Shown in pieces: positions 34,556 through 48,000 of a stretch of DNA of 64,000 bases. The first letter of the stretch is position 1. Each line of letters begins with the position of its first letter. The notes beneath the pieces were generated by a model that was given only the letters and a program-made list of their open reading frames with translations, did no database searches and was not told the DNA's origin. A program made the position numbers and the translations under genes. The stretch is from Axinella damicornis. Lineage: Eukaryota; Porifera; Demospongiae; Axinellida; Axinellidae. Location of the stretch: the NCBI GenBank assembly GCA_963931865.1, contig OZ007518.1:4136436-4200435 (forward strand), given 5' to 3'.

Positions 34556-34651
34556 ATCGCTTCCCTCACACCGCTCGTGCAGCCTCCTCCTCAGCTTCTC
34601 CTCCAGTAGTAGAACATGCTCAGTTTCCTTCTGCAGCCATTGAAGTTTAGC
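34556..34651 (-). CDS. Coiled-coil protein gene: exon nearest the 3' end
   Basis: One 96-bp phase-0 exon, acceptor CTTGTAG|GCTAAA and donor AGCGAT|GTAAGT. It encodes 32 residues starting AKLQWLQKETEHVLLLEE, with heptad-like Leu spacing. It follows the exon at 36046-36105 in the same frame, so it continues the large minus-strand coiled-coil gene. No stop codon belongs to this exon, and further 3' exons were not located. Confidence 0.7.
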
Positions 34652-35340
34652 CTACAAGCACAACAAAGTTGGTGAGGTGTATCTTGCGGGTGTCTTGGTA
34701 GCACCCATTGTCATGGCAACCAACATTTCCTCCTGAGACATGTGGGAGCACTAGGAGTTCATTAATAGTTGCCCATGGGAACGCACGGGTGTTCAGTGTG
34801 TTCATGTATTGTTAATAAACGTGTTTCTTGTGCGCATCCAGTGAGGGGGTGGGTGGGGGGGGGGGGGGGAGAAGCTTCCCCCCCCCCCCCCTCCCCCCCC
34901 AACAAACCCTGAGAGTCATATATGTGCTCACTGGTGGTGCTCACATTGATTTGACTACCATTATGCTCAAACCTAAGCCAGCATATAATATGCCCACTAG
35001 TACCCATGGCAACTGTTAATGAATTCCTAGAGCCCCACCAAACGCCCATACATGTGCCCTTTGGGCTTCTAATGTGTCCTTTGTGATCTGGTCAAAACCA
35101 AACTGTGCCCTTTGCCCTCCATTAATTACTTCAGGCACCATTTGACACCTCTGAACCAACCCAGCTAGCATCCAATTGAACTTTAGTGGGGTTAGTAATT
35201 GCATTCTGGAAGATTATAATTGCACTTTGGAACAATTGATTTCCATCCAGGACTGTGCATGCACACGCAGATGTTTATAAGCCATGAGATTTAAGACAGC
35301 TGTCCATCTGAAAACAATAAAGGGTTAACTGTGCGAGCAG

Positions 35341-35610
35341 TAGGGCCTGAACAATTAGTTGAATTAGTCGACTAGTTGACTGAACTAAGGTTGTTGACTA
35401 CATTTCTTGCATGTCAACTAGTCGAGAGGGCCATCCTTACTCCATAGCATGTAGAGATGCTAGTCCGTGATTTGAGTGAAGTGATTTGTGCTGTGTACAA
35501 TCAGTGATGACATTCTGTCATTTCTCAGTTGGTACTCAATTAGTCGACTAGTCGTGCAAACTACAAACCAATTAGTCGACTAGAGAAATTCACTAGTTGT
35601 TCGAGCCCTA
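35341..35610. mobile_element. hAT-like MITE with TAGTCGACTA motifs
   Basis: The ends are TAGGGCCTGAACAATTAGT and, inverted, TAGGGCTCGAACAACTAGT. The exact 8-bp duplication GCGAGCAG lies at 35333-35340 and 35611-35618. Subterminal ATTAGTCGACTA repeats are typical of hAT MITEs in animals. It lies in an intron of the coiled-coil gene and interrupts the degenerate GTGTCCAT repeat. Confidence 0.9.
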
Positions 35611-35985
35611 GCGAGCAGAGGATAGTGTGCATCCGAAGCACAACAAATTGATTAAAGCGGACAGACGATAGTGTCCATCAATCTGAAGGGTTCACTATCT
35701 GGACAGACGATGATGAAAGTGTCCATGTGATGGAAAAACAAAGGGTTAACTATGTGGATAGAGGATAGTGTCCATCTGAAGCACAACAAAGAGTTAACTA
35801 CATGTATGTGGACAGAGGACATGTCGACAGTGTCCATTTGAAGCACAATAAAGGGTTAACTATGTGGACAGAGGACATGCAGTGTCCATTTGAAGCACAA
35901 CAAAGGGTTAATTATGTGGACAGAGGACAGTGTCCATCTGAAGCACAATAAAGGGTTAACTATGTAGACAGAGGATGTTGTGTAG
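35611..35985. repeat. Degenerate minisatellite, about 50-bp units
   Basis: About seven imperfect units contain GGACAGAGGA, GTGTCCATCTGAAGCACAA and AAAGGGTTAACTATGT. A first unit lies left of the hAT MITE at about 35297-35340. Confidence 0.8.
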
Positions 35986-36045
35986 AATCATCAAAGGATA
36001 CTGAGCTATACTGAACCATATACATGTAGCCATTACAGTTCGTAC

Positions 36046-39000
36046 CAGCATGTCGGCAATCCACTTCCTTGCGTCTGTCTCCAGTCCAGCTACTGTTGGA
36101 AACACCTGCAAAGCCACAAGGAGGAGGAAAATATGATTGTGCAGGCACGCTACAATGCGTCTGTAACAGTAGTTTGGGACTGCTTGATGGCCACGCAAGT
36201 GGTTAAACAAGTGCAGGACTGTGGGCCTAGAGTCAAGCCCCCACTAGGAGGTAGCGTATTTCCATCACACAGCTCTACTTTAGCCTCGTTCCCAGGCTCC
36301 CCTTGTGTGCGCGGTGAATAAAAAAAATCGCATGCACGGGGGGGGGGGGGGGGGGGGGAGAGTCTGGGAACGAGACTAGTTCTACTTCTAACCAAGTGGA
36401 TGTGTAGGACTTCTGCTCTGTAACTTGAGATTCTACTTGTATGCTATGGTCATTTCACAGTCCAGTCTCCTCGTGAATTAACTGTAGCAGATATGAAATT
36501 ATACCTGCTGGTGAATTAACTGTAGCAGATATGTAATTATACCTGCTCGTGAATTACGTAACTGTAGCAGATATGTAATTATACCTGCTCGTGAATTAAC
36601 TGTAGCAGATATGTAATTACACCTGCTCGTGAATTAACTCTAGCAGATATGTAATTATACATAACTCTGGAATGGTTGTCCAATATGTAATTACACAGTA
36701 AATGTACAACAGTTACTGTGATTATGGGTTCTTTGGCAGTGCAAACATTTCACAAGAATTACCAGATGGTCAGTTTACACAGAACCAGGAGTAACAGGCA
36801 AGCATGCATTGGCAGGTGCACAGTTGATGGAGTACAGTACTTACAGGAATGCTCACTCTCCTGCCTATCTTCTGCACGAGGGCATCCACCTCATCTGTTG
36901 TAGCTCTCAGGATGGTCTGTTGGGGGGGGAGAGGGGGAGGGGGGGAGAGGGGGAAGGGAAAGGAAGGGGGAGAGGGAAAGGGGAGGAGGGGAGAGGGGGA
37001 GGAGGGGAGGGAGGAGGGGGAGGGGGAAGGGAGAGGGGGGAGGGGGAGGGGAGAGGGGGAGGGAAAGGGGGAGGGGGGAGGGGGGAGGGGGAAGGGGGAA
37101 GGGGGAAGGGGGAGTGACTTCTAATGATCTAATGCAGGACAATATGGGGTGACACACACACACACCTACGTACATATACACATCCTGTAAATGCATAAAT
37201 TATGACCTTTGACCTGCACCTTAAGCATCATCTGTAGCGCATGAATCGCACAAGTTCACCGGTCATACCTCGTGGTCTTCTATATGCTGCACCAGAGCAG
37301 CCTGGGAGTCAGCCAGCTGACGGCGATAGCTGCATGAAAGAAAAATGATGTGGGAGACAACAGGGAGTGCAAAACCCTATTAGCGGCTCGATGCGCCCTT
37401 GGTAGAAGCCTGAGTGAGTTAATGGTGGCATTGCATGGACTCATAGCCTCGTATCTGTGGGTCTTTTCACCCCAGCGTTTGTCGCTTGCAGTAATAATGC
37501 GGGGGAAGGCCTGGTAAAACACATCACATGCAGTGACGTGCTTGGACGTTGGGTGGTCGTGTGGAAATTCCTGCAAGTAAGCGAGTGTGCTACCGATCGC
37601 AGCCGTGGGCCACTGAGCAACTGTGCGGGGGATATCAGGCAGTCATGACGACATTTCTTGGGTTCAGAAACTAAATTGCCCCAGAGCTGTACAGAAAGAA
37701 TGTGCCACTCCTCCACATGTCTACCCAACGTCCATGTATGTCACTGCATGTGATGAGTTTCTTGTACTGCAGGCGACAAATGCTGGGGGTGAGAAGGCCT
37801 GGTTATGAGGCTATGGATTGCAGGCTATGTAGGTATACGATCCGTGTGCAGTGTGATACCATGTGTATATCTGTTTTAGCCTGTCAACTCAGTTACGACA
37901 ATGTATGGCTAGCAAGCCGTGCATATAGCAGGAGAGATAGTGAAAGCACTTCTCAGATGTAAATGCTTTGAATATGTGCTGTACCATATTTAGTCACCCA
38001 ACTAGCCACTCAGGTTTCACCCTGAGTGGAGAGGGCAACCACTAACATTTCATATACACCACACTGTTACACACTCTTACACACTGCTGCACACTGTTAC
38101 ACATTGTTACACACTGTTACACAATGTTACACACTCTTACACACTGCTGCACACTGTTACACATTGTTACACACTGTTACACAATGTTACACACTGTTAC
38201 ACATTGCTACACACTGTTACACACTGTTACACAATAGGCTACCAGCACTTGAACAACAGATTCTGCTCACCTTTCAATCTCCTCGCTCTGAGCAACAGCA
38301 AGTTCACTCTCAAGATCTGTGGCCTGGAATAAGCAGTGCACGTATGTCTATAACAGCTCAGAAGACACAATGTACGTATGCACATTATACGTACCATGCA
38401 CTGCACAGTGAATGAGCTACAAGTACTGTACTTGCATGTGTTTGCTTGGAAGCTATATAAGTGACTAAAGTAGTAGCCTCGTTCCCATGCGGCCTGAGAA
38501 CGAGGCTACTAAAGTGGTGGACTCTGGACCTAGATGTCCCAGGTTCTAGCCCCACCAGGAAACAGGGATATTTCAAACAGGAATATTTCGTTTTGGACTT
38601 CAAATCCATGAGTTCAGACTGATATTTGACAATATAGTTTGTTTGGGGGGGGGGGGGGGGGGGGGGGGGGGAGTGCACTATATACATGTACCTTTTCTTC
38701 ATAGAATTTCTTAGCTCTGAGATACTTTCTTCTCAGTTTTTCGGTGTCTTCCACTGATCTACAACGTGTGTGTGCAATGATGCCAACACAACCATAATGT
38801 CCCTTAGAGAGATGTTGTTATTAAAAGAACATTCCCACACTCTTCTGGTATATAGTATCCATACGTAGGTCAAGAATGTACTGTGTCTTACAAAACAACT
38901 GACTACCAGCAAAAGAGGGCCGACCTCACTTTGTAGCTCAGTTCCTGAAAAGGGTCAAAGTTTACTCAAATGAGTGCCCACCAGCCTTGTGCAAGACGGT

Positions 39001-42000
39001 GTCGGGTACTTGAGCGTAGGTGCACATGTTGATTAGACAGTGCATGCATAAAGCAAACCGAGATGTGAAACTACAACGGTATACATACACTTTGTTTCTG
39101 GTGAAAACTACACTATAATATATGTACGCTGTGTTTACTACCGTTTCAGGAAGAAAACACAGCGTAGGTAGTGGTGTCGTTTCACCTCTCAGTTTGCTTA
39201 TGATGGATCTAACTGCCGGTCTGAAAGCAATAGAAACCAAGCATTCATTGGCATGGCAACACACCAGAGGTAAGCAGTTACATTGTAGTTGTGAGCACAA
39301 GTGTATTTTTTTAGCTAGGACGATTAGTGTCATCAACCCAGTGGGAGTGATCTTGAGAGTCGGATGACATAGCGTGTTGGTTGACCAATGTATGTCTTAC
39401 ATGTATCTGTGCATGAACTTCAATTTTGAGGTTGTCACTCAGTGCCTTGAGACTTACTTGGAAAGAGCATCTCCCGTACGTATCTCCATCTCTTAACAAA
39501 CTTCTATACTTCAACTTTGCAAACCGTTTCTGATCCAAACCAGATCCCAATACGTTTCAGGGTATCATCGCACCTACATGTATGCAAACAGTGGATACCA
39601 GGCACTTCATCTTCCCGCGTGGCCTGGGTATGAGGCTAAGAGGGCTACCTCCCTGGTCACAGTGTGGCCTGGGTACGAGGCTAAGAGGGGTTTACCTCCC
39701 TTGTCACAGTGTGGCCTGGGTACGAGGCTAAGAGGGCTACCTCCCTGGTCACAGTGTGGTCTGGGTACGAGGCTAAGAGGGCTACCTCCCTGGTCACAGT
39801 GTGGTCTGGGTACGAGGCTGAGAGGGCTACCTCCCTGGTCACAGTGAGGCCTGGGTACGAGGCTAAGAGGGCTACCTCCCTGGTCACAGTGGGGCCTGGG
39901 TACGAGGCTAAGAGGGCTACCTCCCTGGTCACAGTGAGGCCTGGGTACGAGGCTAAGAGGGCTACCTCCCTGGTCACAGTGAGGCCTGGGTACGAGGCTA
40001 AGAGGGCTACCTCCCTGGTCACAGTGTGGCCTGGGCATGAGGCTAAGAGGGCTACCTCCCTGGTCACAGTGTGGTCTGGGTACGAGGCTAAGAGGGCTAC
40101 CTCCCTGGTCACAGTGTGGTCTGGGTACGAGGCTAAGAGGGCTACCTCCCTGGTCACAGTATCCTATTGCTCACCTTGAAAGGTCATCTCCCATTCTCTG
40201 GTGGTCACCTAGTGTCCTAAAATGCTGCCGTCTCACGGCACGTACTGTGGACTCCTTGTCAGCTAGCTGCAGCTGTGGACAGATGGCAAGTAAATGGAGA
40301 GTAAGGCATATGTACTGCAAGCAGACCATCTCCAGCTCCATTTCTTGCCATGACCTTTGAACTGCCCAACCGGTTCAAAGGTCACATGTGTGGCTAAAAA
40401 TGGAGCAGGAGATGGCCGGGGGACAAAGCTACATGTACATGGCAAGTAGCGGGTAAGAAAGATACCCAAGTCAGAGTAACGTTCCGCTAATGACGCTCAC
40501 CTGCAGCTGGGTCACTTGTTGCTCCAGCCGGGCAGAGGTACGCCGGTGTTTCTGCTGCATGTGCTCGACTTCCTGGCCGTGAGAGAGCTGGCAGGAAGAG
40601 CGCATCACTCGCATATGTGAACAAACATCTTACGTAACCGGCTGGTAAATTAATGATCGGTATGGTATACCAGTTTCCCGTTAACATTATGACTGGCTTT
40701 TGATGGGTCATGTTTCAAGATGCACACCACCACATCCATACACACACATGTACACACACATACAACCCACACATACATTGAATATACGTATCACACATAC
40801 ATACCCACACCCACATCACACAAACACCCATCCACATGCACACATCCCACACATACACACTCCCTCCCTCCCTCCCTCCCTCCCCTCCAGCCATCCCCTC
40901 CACCCCACCCTCTCTCCCTCCCTCCCTTCCCTCCCTCCCTCTCTCCCTCCCGCATCCCTCCCTCATTTAATGTACCTTGAGTGCCTCTACGAGGTCAGAT
41001 ATCTCATGCTCTCTCTGTGCCAATGCTTGTTGCACCTGCAGAAATGAGGTGCAAAGATGGAACATTGTATTCCAAGAAGTTCACAAACATTATCCAAACC
41101 ATCTTTTTTGTCTCGGCGCCGAAGCGCCGAGACACAGTGCTGGGTACGTATACGTCTGTCCACGTCCACGTGCTATAGGGTAGGTGTGGGTATTATGAGA
41201 CAGCACCAATTATGGGTTTCATACTTTACTACAATTTATAGACATCATCACTTTGCCTGAACATTGTCAAATGTATCCTCTACATTTGATAGAATGAATG
41301 GTGCAAAGCATTTGGTATTCATGATTTGGACAGTATGTAAAATTGTGATGAAATTTTATGGGTAGTTCTGATTGTCCTAATAAAAAATGCACTGCCAGAA
41401 TACCAACAAGCATGTTTGCATGGAAATGGTTCTAACAGAATCTTCTATGCTGGTAGGGTGTAGCTACCTAGCCAAATGATGATCAGGTATGAAACATACA
41501 GCAAAAACTGGGGTGTCTCATAATACATACCCTGTCTCATAATTGCCTCATTAACGTGTGTGATAAAATGCAGCCAAATTGCAGTACATCAACAACACTG
41601 AAACTTTGCCTACCATGGATTGTTAGTACAATGTATTATCTTGTTAAATCTATACCACAGTACAATCGCATCCTGTTGACAGCTTGTTGGTTAACTTGAA
41701 ATGGTTATGTGTCTCATAATCGGGGCGGCTACCCTATAGCTGGAGCGCATGCGCGACGGATTTACTAACTAGTAATGTGCATGTGGCCGCACCCTACTGT
41801 GCTAGAGACTGAAGACACAAACAAGATCATGTGAGATTTCAGCAAGAGAGGCTAAAACAGCAAGAAGTCGGATTACAAGGTATACGCAAGAATGACCGTC
41901 TGAGGAGCGCCAAGAATTAACGCAGACTATACAAGCTGACTGAGAAAGGCAGCAGCAAAGAAGGCCTGAACGAGAGTCCGGAACAGAGAGAGCAACGACT

Positions 42001-45000
42001 ACAAGCTGACCGAGAGAGGAGAAAGAAGGCAACAAGAAACCACTGATCAACGTAGGCAACTTGTAGCTAGCTAGATGCTCGTAGACTACATCAGTATTCC
42101 TCCATTGACAATCTAATTTAGGTCTTCTCTTCAAGCCACTTTGTCTGTGTGCTTGTGTATAATCTTACTTTTTTCAGTCCAAGTCAAAGGTATGACCAGT
42201 GCGCCTTTCATTGAAGTTTGTCCATTGTATGTGTCTATTGAATTGTGACCTATTTGCCTGTTGACACACTGTAAAGTCTTTCATCAGTATGGCAGCATGC
42301 GCCAAGATTTGATCAAATCTCAGAGCTATAAGCTAGCTACCAAGCAAATCTTGTTAAACCATCTGTAGTGTCCAACACTTGTATCAGTCTTGCAAGCAAA
42401 CCGCCGAGACAATTTTTCAAAAAAGGCGTCTTGTTAATGCAGGTAGAGTCCACGTACATGTACATATTCCAAACACCAGAACATGGGAATTCGAATAATC
42501 TGATACCAGTTACTTGCTGCTCCAAAGCACACATGCACATCACATGGATCTTTTGTAGTCTTTGCAACAAGATGTCCGCGAGTGTACCTCCCTAGTTACC
42601 CTCATTAATCCTTTTTGATCTCAGTGTAGCCAAATTTGGGCATGGCCTTGCATGGCTGATGTCTTCGTGAATCCTTGTAATCTATAGCCAAATTTGGGCA
42701 TGGTTAAACAGATCTGCTGACCCCACACTCCCGCTCTAACTAGTCTCGTGCCCAGACCCCACCCCTCGCGGGAAAGAGGGTCTGGCGACTTTGCGCAGAA
42801 GCCTCGGTCTTCATTAAAAATTCATACTTTCTAGGCAGGAATTTCAGACTGCCAATGAAATCGTAGAGAATTCAATTTTGTCTTTATTAGGAGCGAGAAG
42901 TTGTAGAAAATTCAAATTTCTCTTGCAATTACGTGTATCATTTCATGCGTAAGACTTCCGGTTCTGTCCGGTTTCAGGCGGTTAGCTGAGCTATGAATAT
43001 TCGATGAAGACCGAGAATGTTGCTGAAAGTCACCAGACGGATATTCCGTACACGTTTCCGGCTGGGCACGAGACTAGCTCTAACTTGCTGGTACATGTAG
43101 GTAGGCGTTAGAGCAATACACATGTATGTCGGATATATATGTAGTAATTTAAAATCTGATGTCTAAACACTTCACAACATCCATGGCCAAGTACAGGACA
43201 TCTGCCGTCCACGAGCGTACCTGTTCCAGCTCTCTAGTTAGTCTGTTGTTCTCCTCACTCCACTCCATCTCCTGTGACCTCAGGATGGCCAAGTTTGCCT
43301 TCGCAGTCTGCAGAGGTTACATGTAATACTGTCGGTTAGGAAGTAGACACTGGCAGTGCACAATGGGGTGCACGATGGTGCACACATAGAGTGAGAGTCT
43401 CTAGTGCTCAACTCAAGCTCCATCCCGGGTTAGAATCCCACTAAAGCCCTTGGTTTTAGTTCGCCTTAAAAAGGGAATTGACCTTTGCCTTTCCTCGAAG
43501 CTCTTTCATACAATTGATGAAGGCAATTGCATAAAAAAGCTCATACGTAGGTCACAAGCTCCGGCCTCTGACCAAAAAACAAATTGCCTACCATCCAAAC
43601 CGTTTTCATTTGGAAACAAAATCCGACAACACCCACTTCCACCTCCTGACTACCGCGAGCTTCATCCACCCGGAAAGTTATGATGCCATTTATCGTAACT
43701 CAAGCAAGTTCAGTGATGATGTCATCACCATTCCCTGTTAATGGGGTCCAGGACCCCCCCCCCCCCCCCCCCCCCCCCCATGGCTATAGCCTCGCTCCCA
43801 GGCCTTCTCACCCCAGCATTTGTCGTTAGAAGGCCTGGGAACGAGGCTACCCCATGGTAACCTTCTGCATCGCAGATCTATGTGACATTCCTGAGTTATC
43901 AAATCAGACAAAACTGAACCGTCATAGTGAATTATGTACATTGTTAGCCTCATTCCCAGGCCCAAGACGGCGAGGAGCCTGGGAACGAGGCTAGTACATT
44001 GTACAACACGTACCTGACATGCCTTTGCGAGTCTGCTGAGCTTGGCCAGCACCTTCTTGTTCTGTGCTCTGCTGGCTCGCAACTCATGCTGGGGTAAATA
44101 CAAGCGGCAAAATTAAAACTGCAACTCATGTATTCGGAGTTTCTGGGTGCTTATCACACACTGGACGCGATTTTCCATCTGCAATGCACCCTTTTAGACT
44201 AATTAGTCTGGCACAAATTGTAGATTAATTAACTCCTTGTTTTCTACCTTGGTGCTGATTTTGAACAGTTGCTGGCTATGACATGTACACAGCAGCAGTG
44301 ACCTATCTGGCTCTACCCTACACCTCTTGGAAACATCAACTTGGCATGTAGAGAGACAGCATTCCTGTTCAAATCTATCTAAGCTCAGCCTGGTGAAATT
44401 TGGCACAGCTCCAGACTTGCGTTGGCTGCAGTCAATGAACTATTCAAAACAGCTTTGACAACCACTTTTGATACATTGTTCCATTACCATGGTTATAAAC
44501 AATAATCATTACATGCCTTGTCCAAGCAAAGCTATGGGATGTAGAAGGTATCAGCCCATATTAACCTCCATGCTGGGCATTTTAGAGTGTGCACTTTACA
44601 GCCCAGGGTCCATGACCTTCCATCGTTTCCATGGATACGCTGTCTAACCCTATACTGGTGTTCAGAAGCAATTGCAGCTGTGTTCACATGCTAACAACTG
44701 TGGTTACATGAGAACAACTGCTGCAGGGATAGAGCAATGCCTTGGTGTCTGTCAGTCGTGTGTCAAGCATGTTAGCTAAGGTGTTTAGAGGCTTCATACG
44801 GACCTCAATTGTCCTTTTGGGACCTGATACAAGTTCCTTTTGCCGTCATTTTCAGCTACTTCCTATTGTCACTTCTTTGGTTCGAATCCACATCTGATCT
44901 GCACTGAACTGAGGTACACCACACAACACCTTGGGTAAGCATTCTATTATCACACTCTAGTTACCCCACGCATGTATGCACAGCAAGGGTAAGGCAATGC

Positions 45001-48000
45001 CTTCATGTCTGTCTGTGATCATCCCGTACCGCACTGAACTGAGGTACAACACACAACACCTTGGGTAAGCATTCTATTATCACACTCTAGTTACCCCGCG
45101 TGTGTATGCACAGCAAGGGTAAGGCAATGCCTTCATGTCTGTCTGTGATCATCCTGTACCGCACTGAACTGAGGTACAACACACAACACCTTGGGTAAGC
45201 ATTCGATTATCACACTCTAGCACGGGGCCACCGTTCACTTTTTTGCCGACGCAATCCCCCTTTTTGCCTTGACCTGTGAACCAACAACCAACCATGACGT
45301 CATAATGGCGTGTGCGTAGTATACGGAGGTATACGGTCCAAGAACTAAGATATACGGAGGTGCACGAGTAATGGACACGTGCAAAGAAGGCTGACGAGCA
45401 CGTTGACGATCCGAGGCCGTGGAAGAAGCGTGTCCTCCTACCAAGAAGCTCTGCAGTTGTGGGGCAGATCTCTCATCACTGAGCGTATATCACGTCAGAA
45501 AATACTTGGCTGGGTTGAAGATACAGGCAGCGAGTGGGCTGCGGGCGCCCACGTCCACCAAGAGGACGCCTGTGGTGCAGCGCCCGTGCGCAGAGCTGAA
45601 ATTGAGGTAGCGAGAGGGCCTAGGGGGGGATAGGGAGGCGGTTTTGACGGCATAAAAGGCTAGAATCCCTGCAAGTACCAAATTGCCACTGCGAGTACTT
45701 TTTTGCCTGAGGGGAGAAACAACCAACCAACTAAAGTGGCATTGCGTCTGGCAATTTGGTAACTGTGGCCCCGTGCACTCTAGTTACCCTGCGCGTGTAT
45801 GCACAGCAAGGGTAAGGCAATGCCTTCATGTCTGTCTGTGATCATCCTGTACCGCACTGAACTGAGGTACACCACACAACACCTTGGGTAAGCATTCTAG
45901 TATCACACTCTAGTTACACCGCGCGTGTATGCACAGCAAGGGTAAGGCAATGCCTTCATGTCTGTCTGTGATCATCCTGTACCGTACTGAACTGAGGTAC
46001 ACCACACAACACCTTGGGTAAGCATTCTATTATCACACTCTAGTTACCCCGCGTGTGTATGCACAGCAAGGGTAAGGCAATGCCTTCATGTCTGTCTGTT
46101 TGTGTGTCTGTAGGTAAAAAATGCTCCAAGTAGGTTAGCTAAGGCAATTATAGATGTCATACTCAATGCAAAACAATAAAACATAAAGGGACATTTCTGT
46201 ATCGATACAAGTCAAGGCCTATTATTGGTTTCCTGGCTACACCCCTTTCGAAACTGCATGTGGTAGTTAGCACGTGACTGTTCTATAGTTGTTGCATGCC
46301 GTCGACATCATCATATAGTACCATTGCTGTTCACAAGTTAGCCATCGTATTCTACTAGCATTGCGGTATGTGTCTTTCAAACACTTCTAGTTCGTACCTG
46401 TGTGGCCATGTGGTTAAAGTACTCGACTCTGGTGTGAGAGGCCACAGGTTCGAGTCCCACCAGTTGCACCTAGGAAGAGTTTTTCTCCAGGTTTTCTGGT
46501 TTCCTTTCCCAGGAGAGGCTTCAAATAAGCATTAATTACCTGCAGCTGTGTCCTCTCTGATTGGCTGGACTCCTCGGAGTGGTGCAGGTGGCTGCTCAGT
46601 CTCTCCTCGGCTAGTCTCTGCTGCTCCCTGGACGTCAGGAGCTCCTGGAGGAGAACAGACCTCTCACTGGATAAGGTGGTTCTGGTTGGCTATGGTACGC
46701 GTCTTTAAAATAGTGATGCCAAGACTTGGAGTGCTTTTCTGGCACGATGTTCACGACACAGCTTTGCCGCAAACAGGAAGGCTTCTTCCGAAGAATGCTG
46801 GCTTTGTACATACCTTAAGTTACTGAAAAACGGTGCAGCATATCACATATCGCTTTACTGAGCTTCGTTTAGGCCTTCCATAGCTTCATTTAGATCTTCC
46901 GGAGATGAATTTGTAACAGAAACCCGGACCAGTGATGGAAAGGTTCCCAAATCTTAGCATCAATTTTAAAGATGCGTACCATATGCACGAATGCAGACAG
47001 TCGTTTACACAGTACTTCTAATCTGGATTCAGTACTACCTTGGTTTCTAAGTCCAAGTAAGCCAACTTACAACTTTTCACTGTGGGTCAGCTTTAGCTAG
47101 TAAGGAACAGCCAGTGAGGTACGATAAGGTTTCCATATCAGCATTCAGATCTATATTACCATGGCAACGAGGCTACAACTACCTCTACAAATGAGCTATA
47201 TAAGCAGCTTCAAATCATGCAGCAAATTTACAAAGGATTAATTAGAATCTGGATTAGAAGTACTGTGTAAATGGAGCTCTACTACATACAACTCAAGGGC
47301 AAACACGTACACATACCTGCTTTAGCGACCTCCTTTCTGCTGCCAGGGAGTGGTTTTGACTCTGAAGCTCCAGAAGATCTCTTTGGTACTGCAGATCAGA
47401 AGCCGACCATTAGCTACCACATAAACTATTCTACTCGCAGTTCACGCACAGGAAATGTTCACTACTGGTATCTAACAATACGTAATAGACATGGTCGACA
47501 ATATTTGAGAAATGGACTGTCAAAGGACTTAAGCTCTGTAGTGTGAAAGTGCAGCTGGCGATGCTGTTGTGTACATATGCATGTGTAATTCGTGTGTATG
47601 TGTTCATGCGTATGTGTTCGTGGGTGAGCATATGTATGTATAATGTTTGTCAGCTAGGTAACCCCATTCTCGGACTGTTCTGCTCTTGTAACCAAAAAGA
47701 AATACGGAAGACGGACAGCAAGTGTGTGGGAGCATTAAGAGTACCCAGTATCACACGTCTAGCCACCACTACATGTACATTATACCTGTTGCTTGTGCTG
47801 ATCACTCTGTGCTTCAAGGTCAGTTACTTGCGACTGAAAATAGAATCACAAATACATGTAGCAGCAAAGCTATAGCAACTATTCTAGCAACTCAATATGT
47901 GCAAACAGTGTACGTAGTTAGCCTCGTACCCAGTCCATTGCCCAGCTTTTCGTCGCTTACAGTACGGAAATTTTGTTCGCGTGTTGGAGAGCTTGGGAAT

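Noticed and set aside
36809..37196. Gly/Arg/Glu-rich and Pro/Ser-rich open frames over the GGGGGA tract (also 51311-51686)
   Set aside because: Pure G/A microsatellite; the frames reflect composition only.
39607..40179. Long open frames on both strands across the 45-bp array (and 54084-54537)
   Set aside because: The unit length is a multiple of three and lacks stops, so frames stay open automatically. The repeat is a minisatellite next to a splice site, not a protein.
46399..46470. Possible tRNA gene
   Set aside because: A and B boxes are present, but the T stem and acceptor stem do not pair. It is treated as a SINE head.
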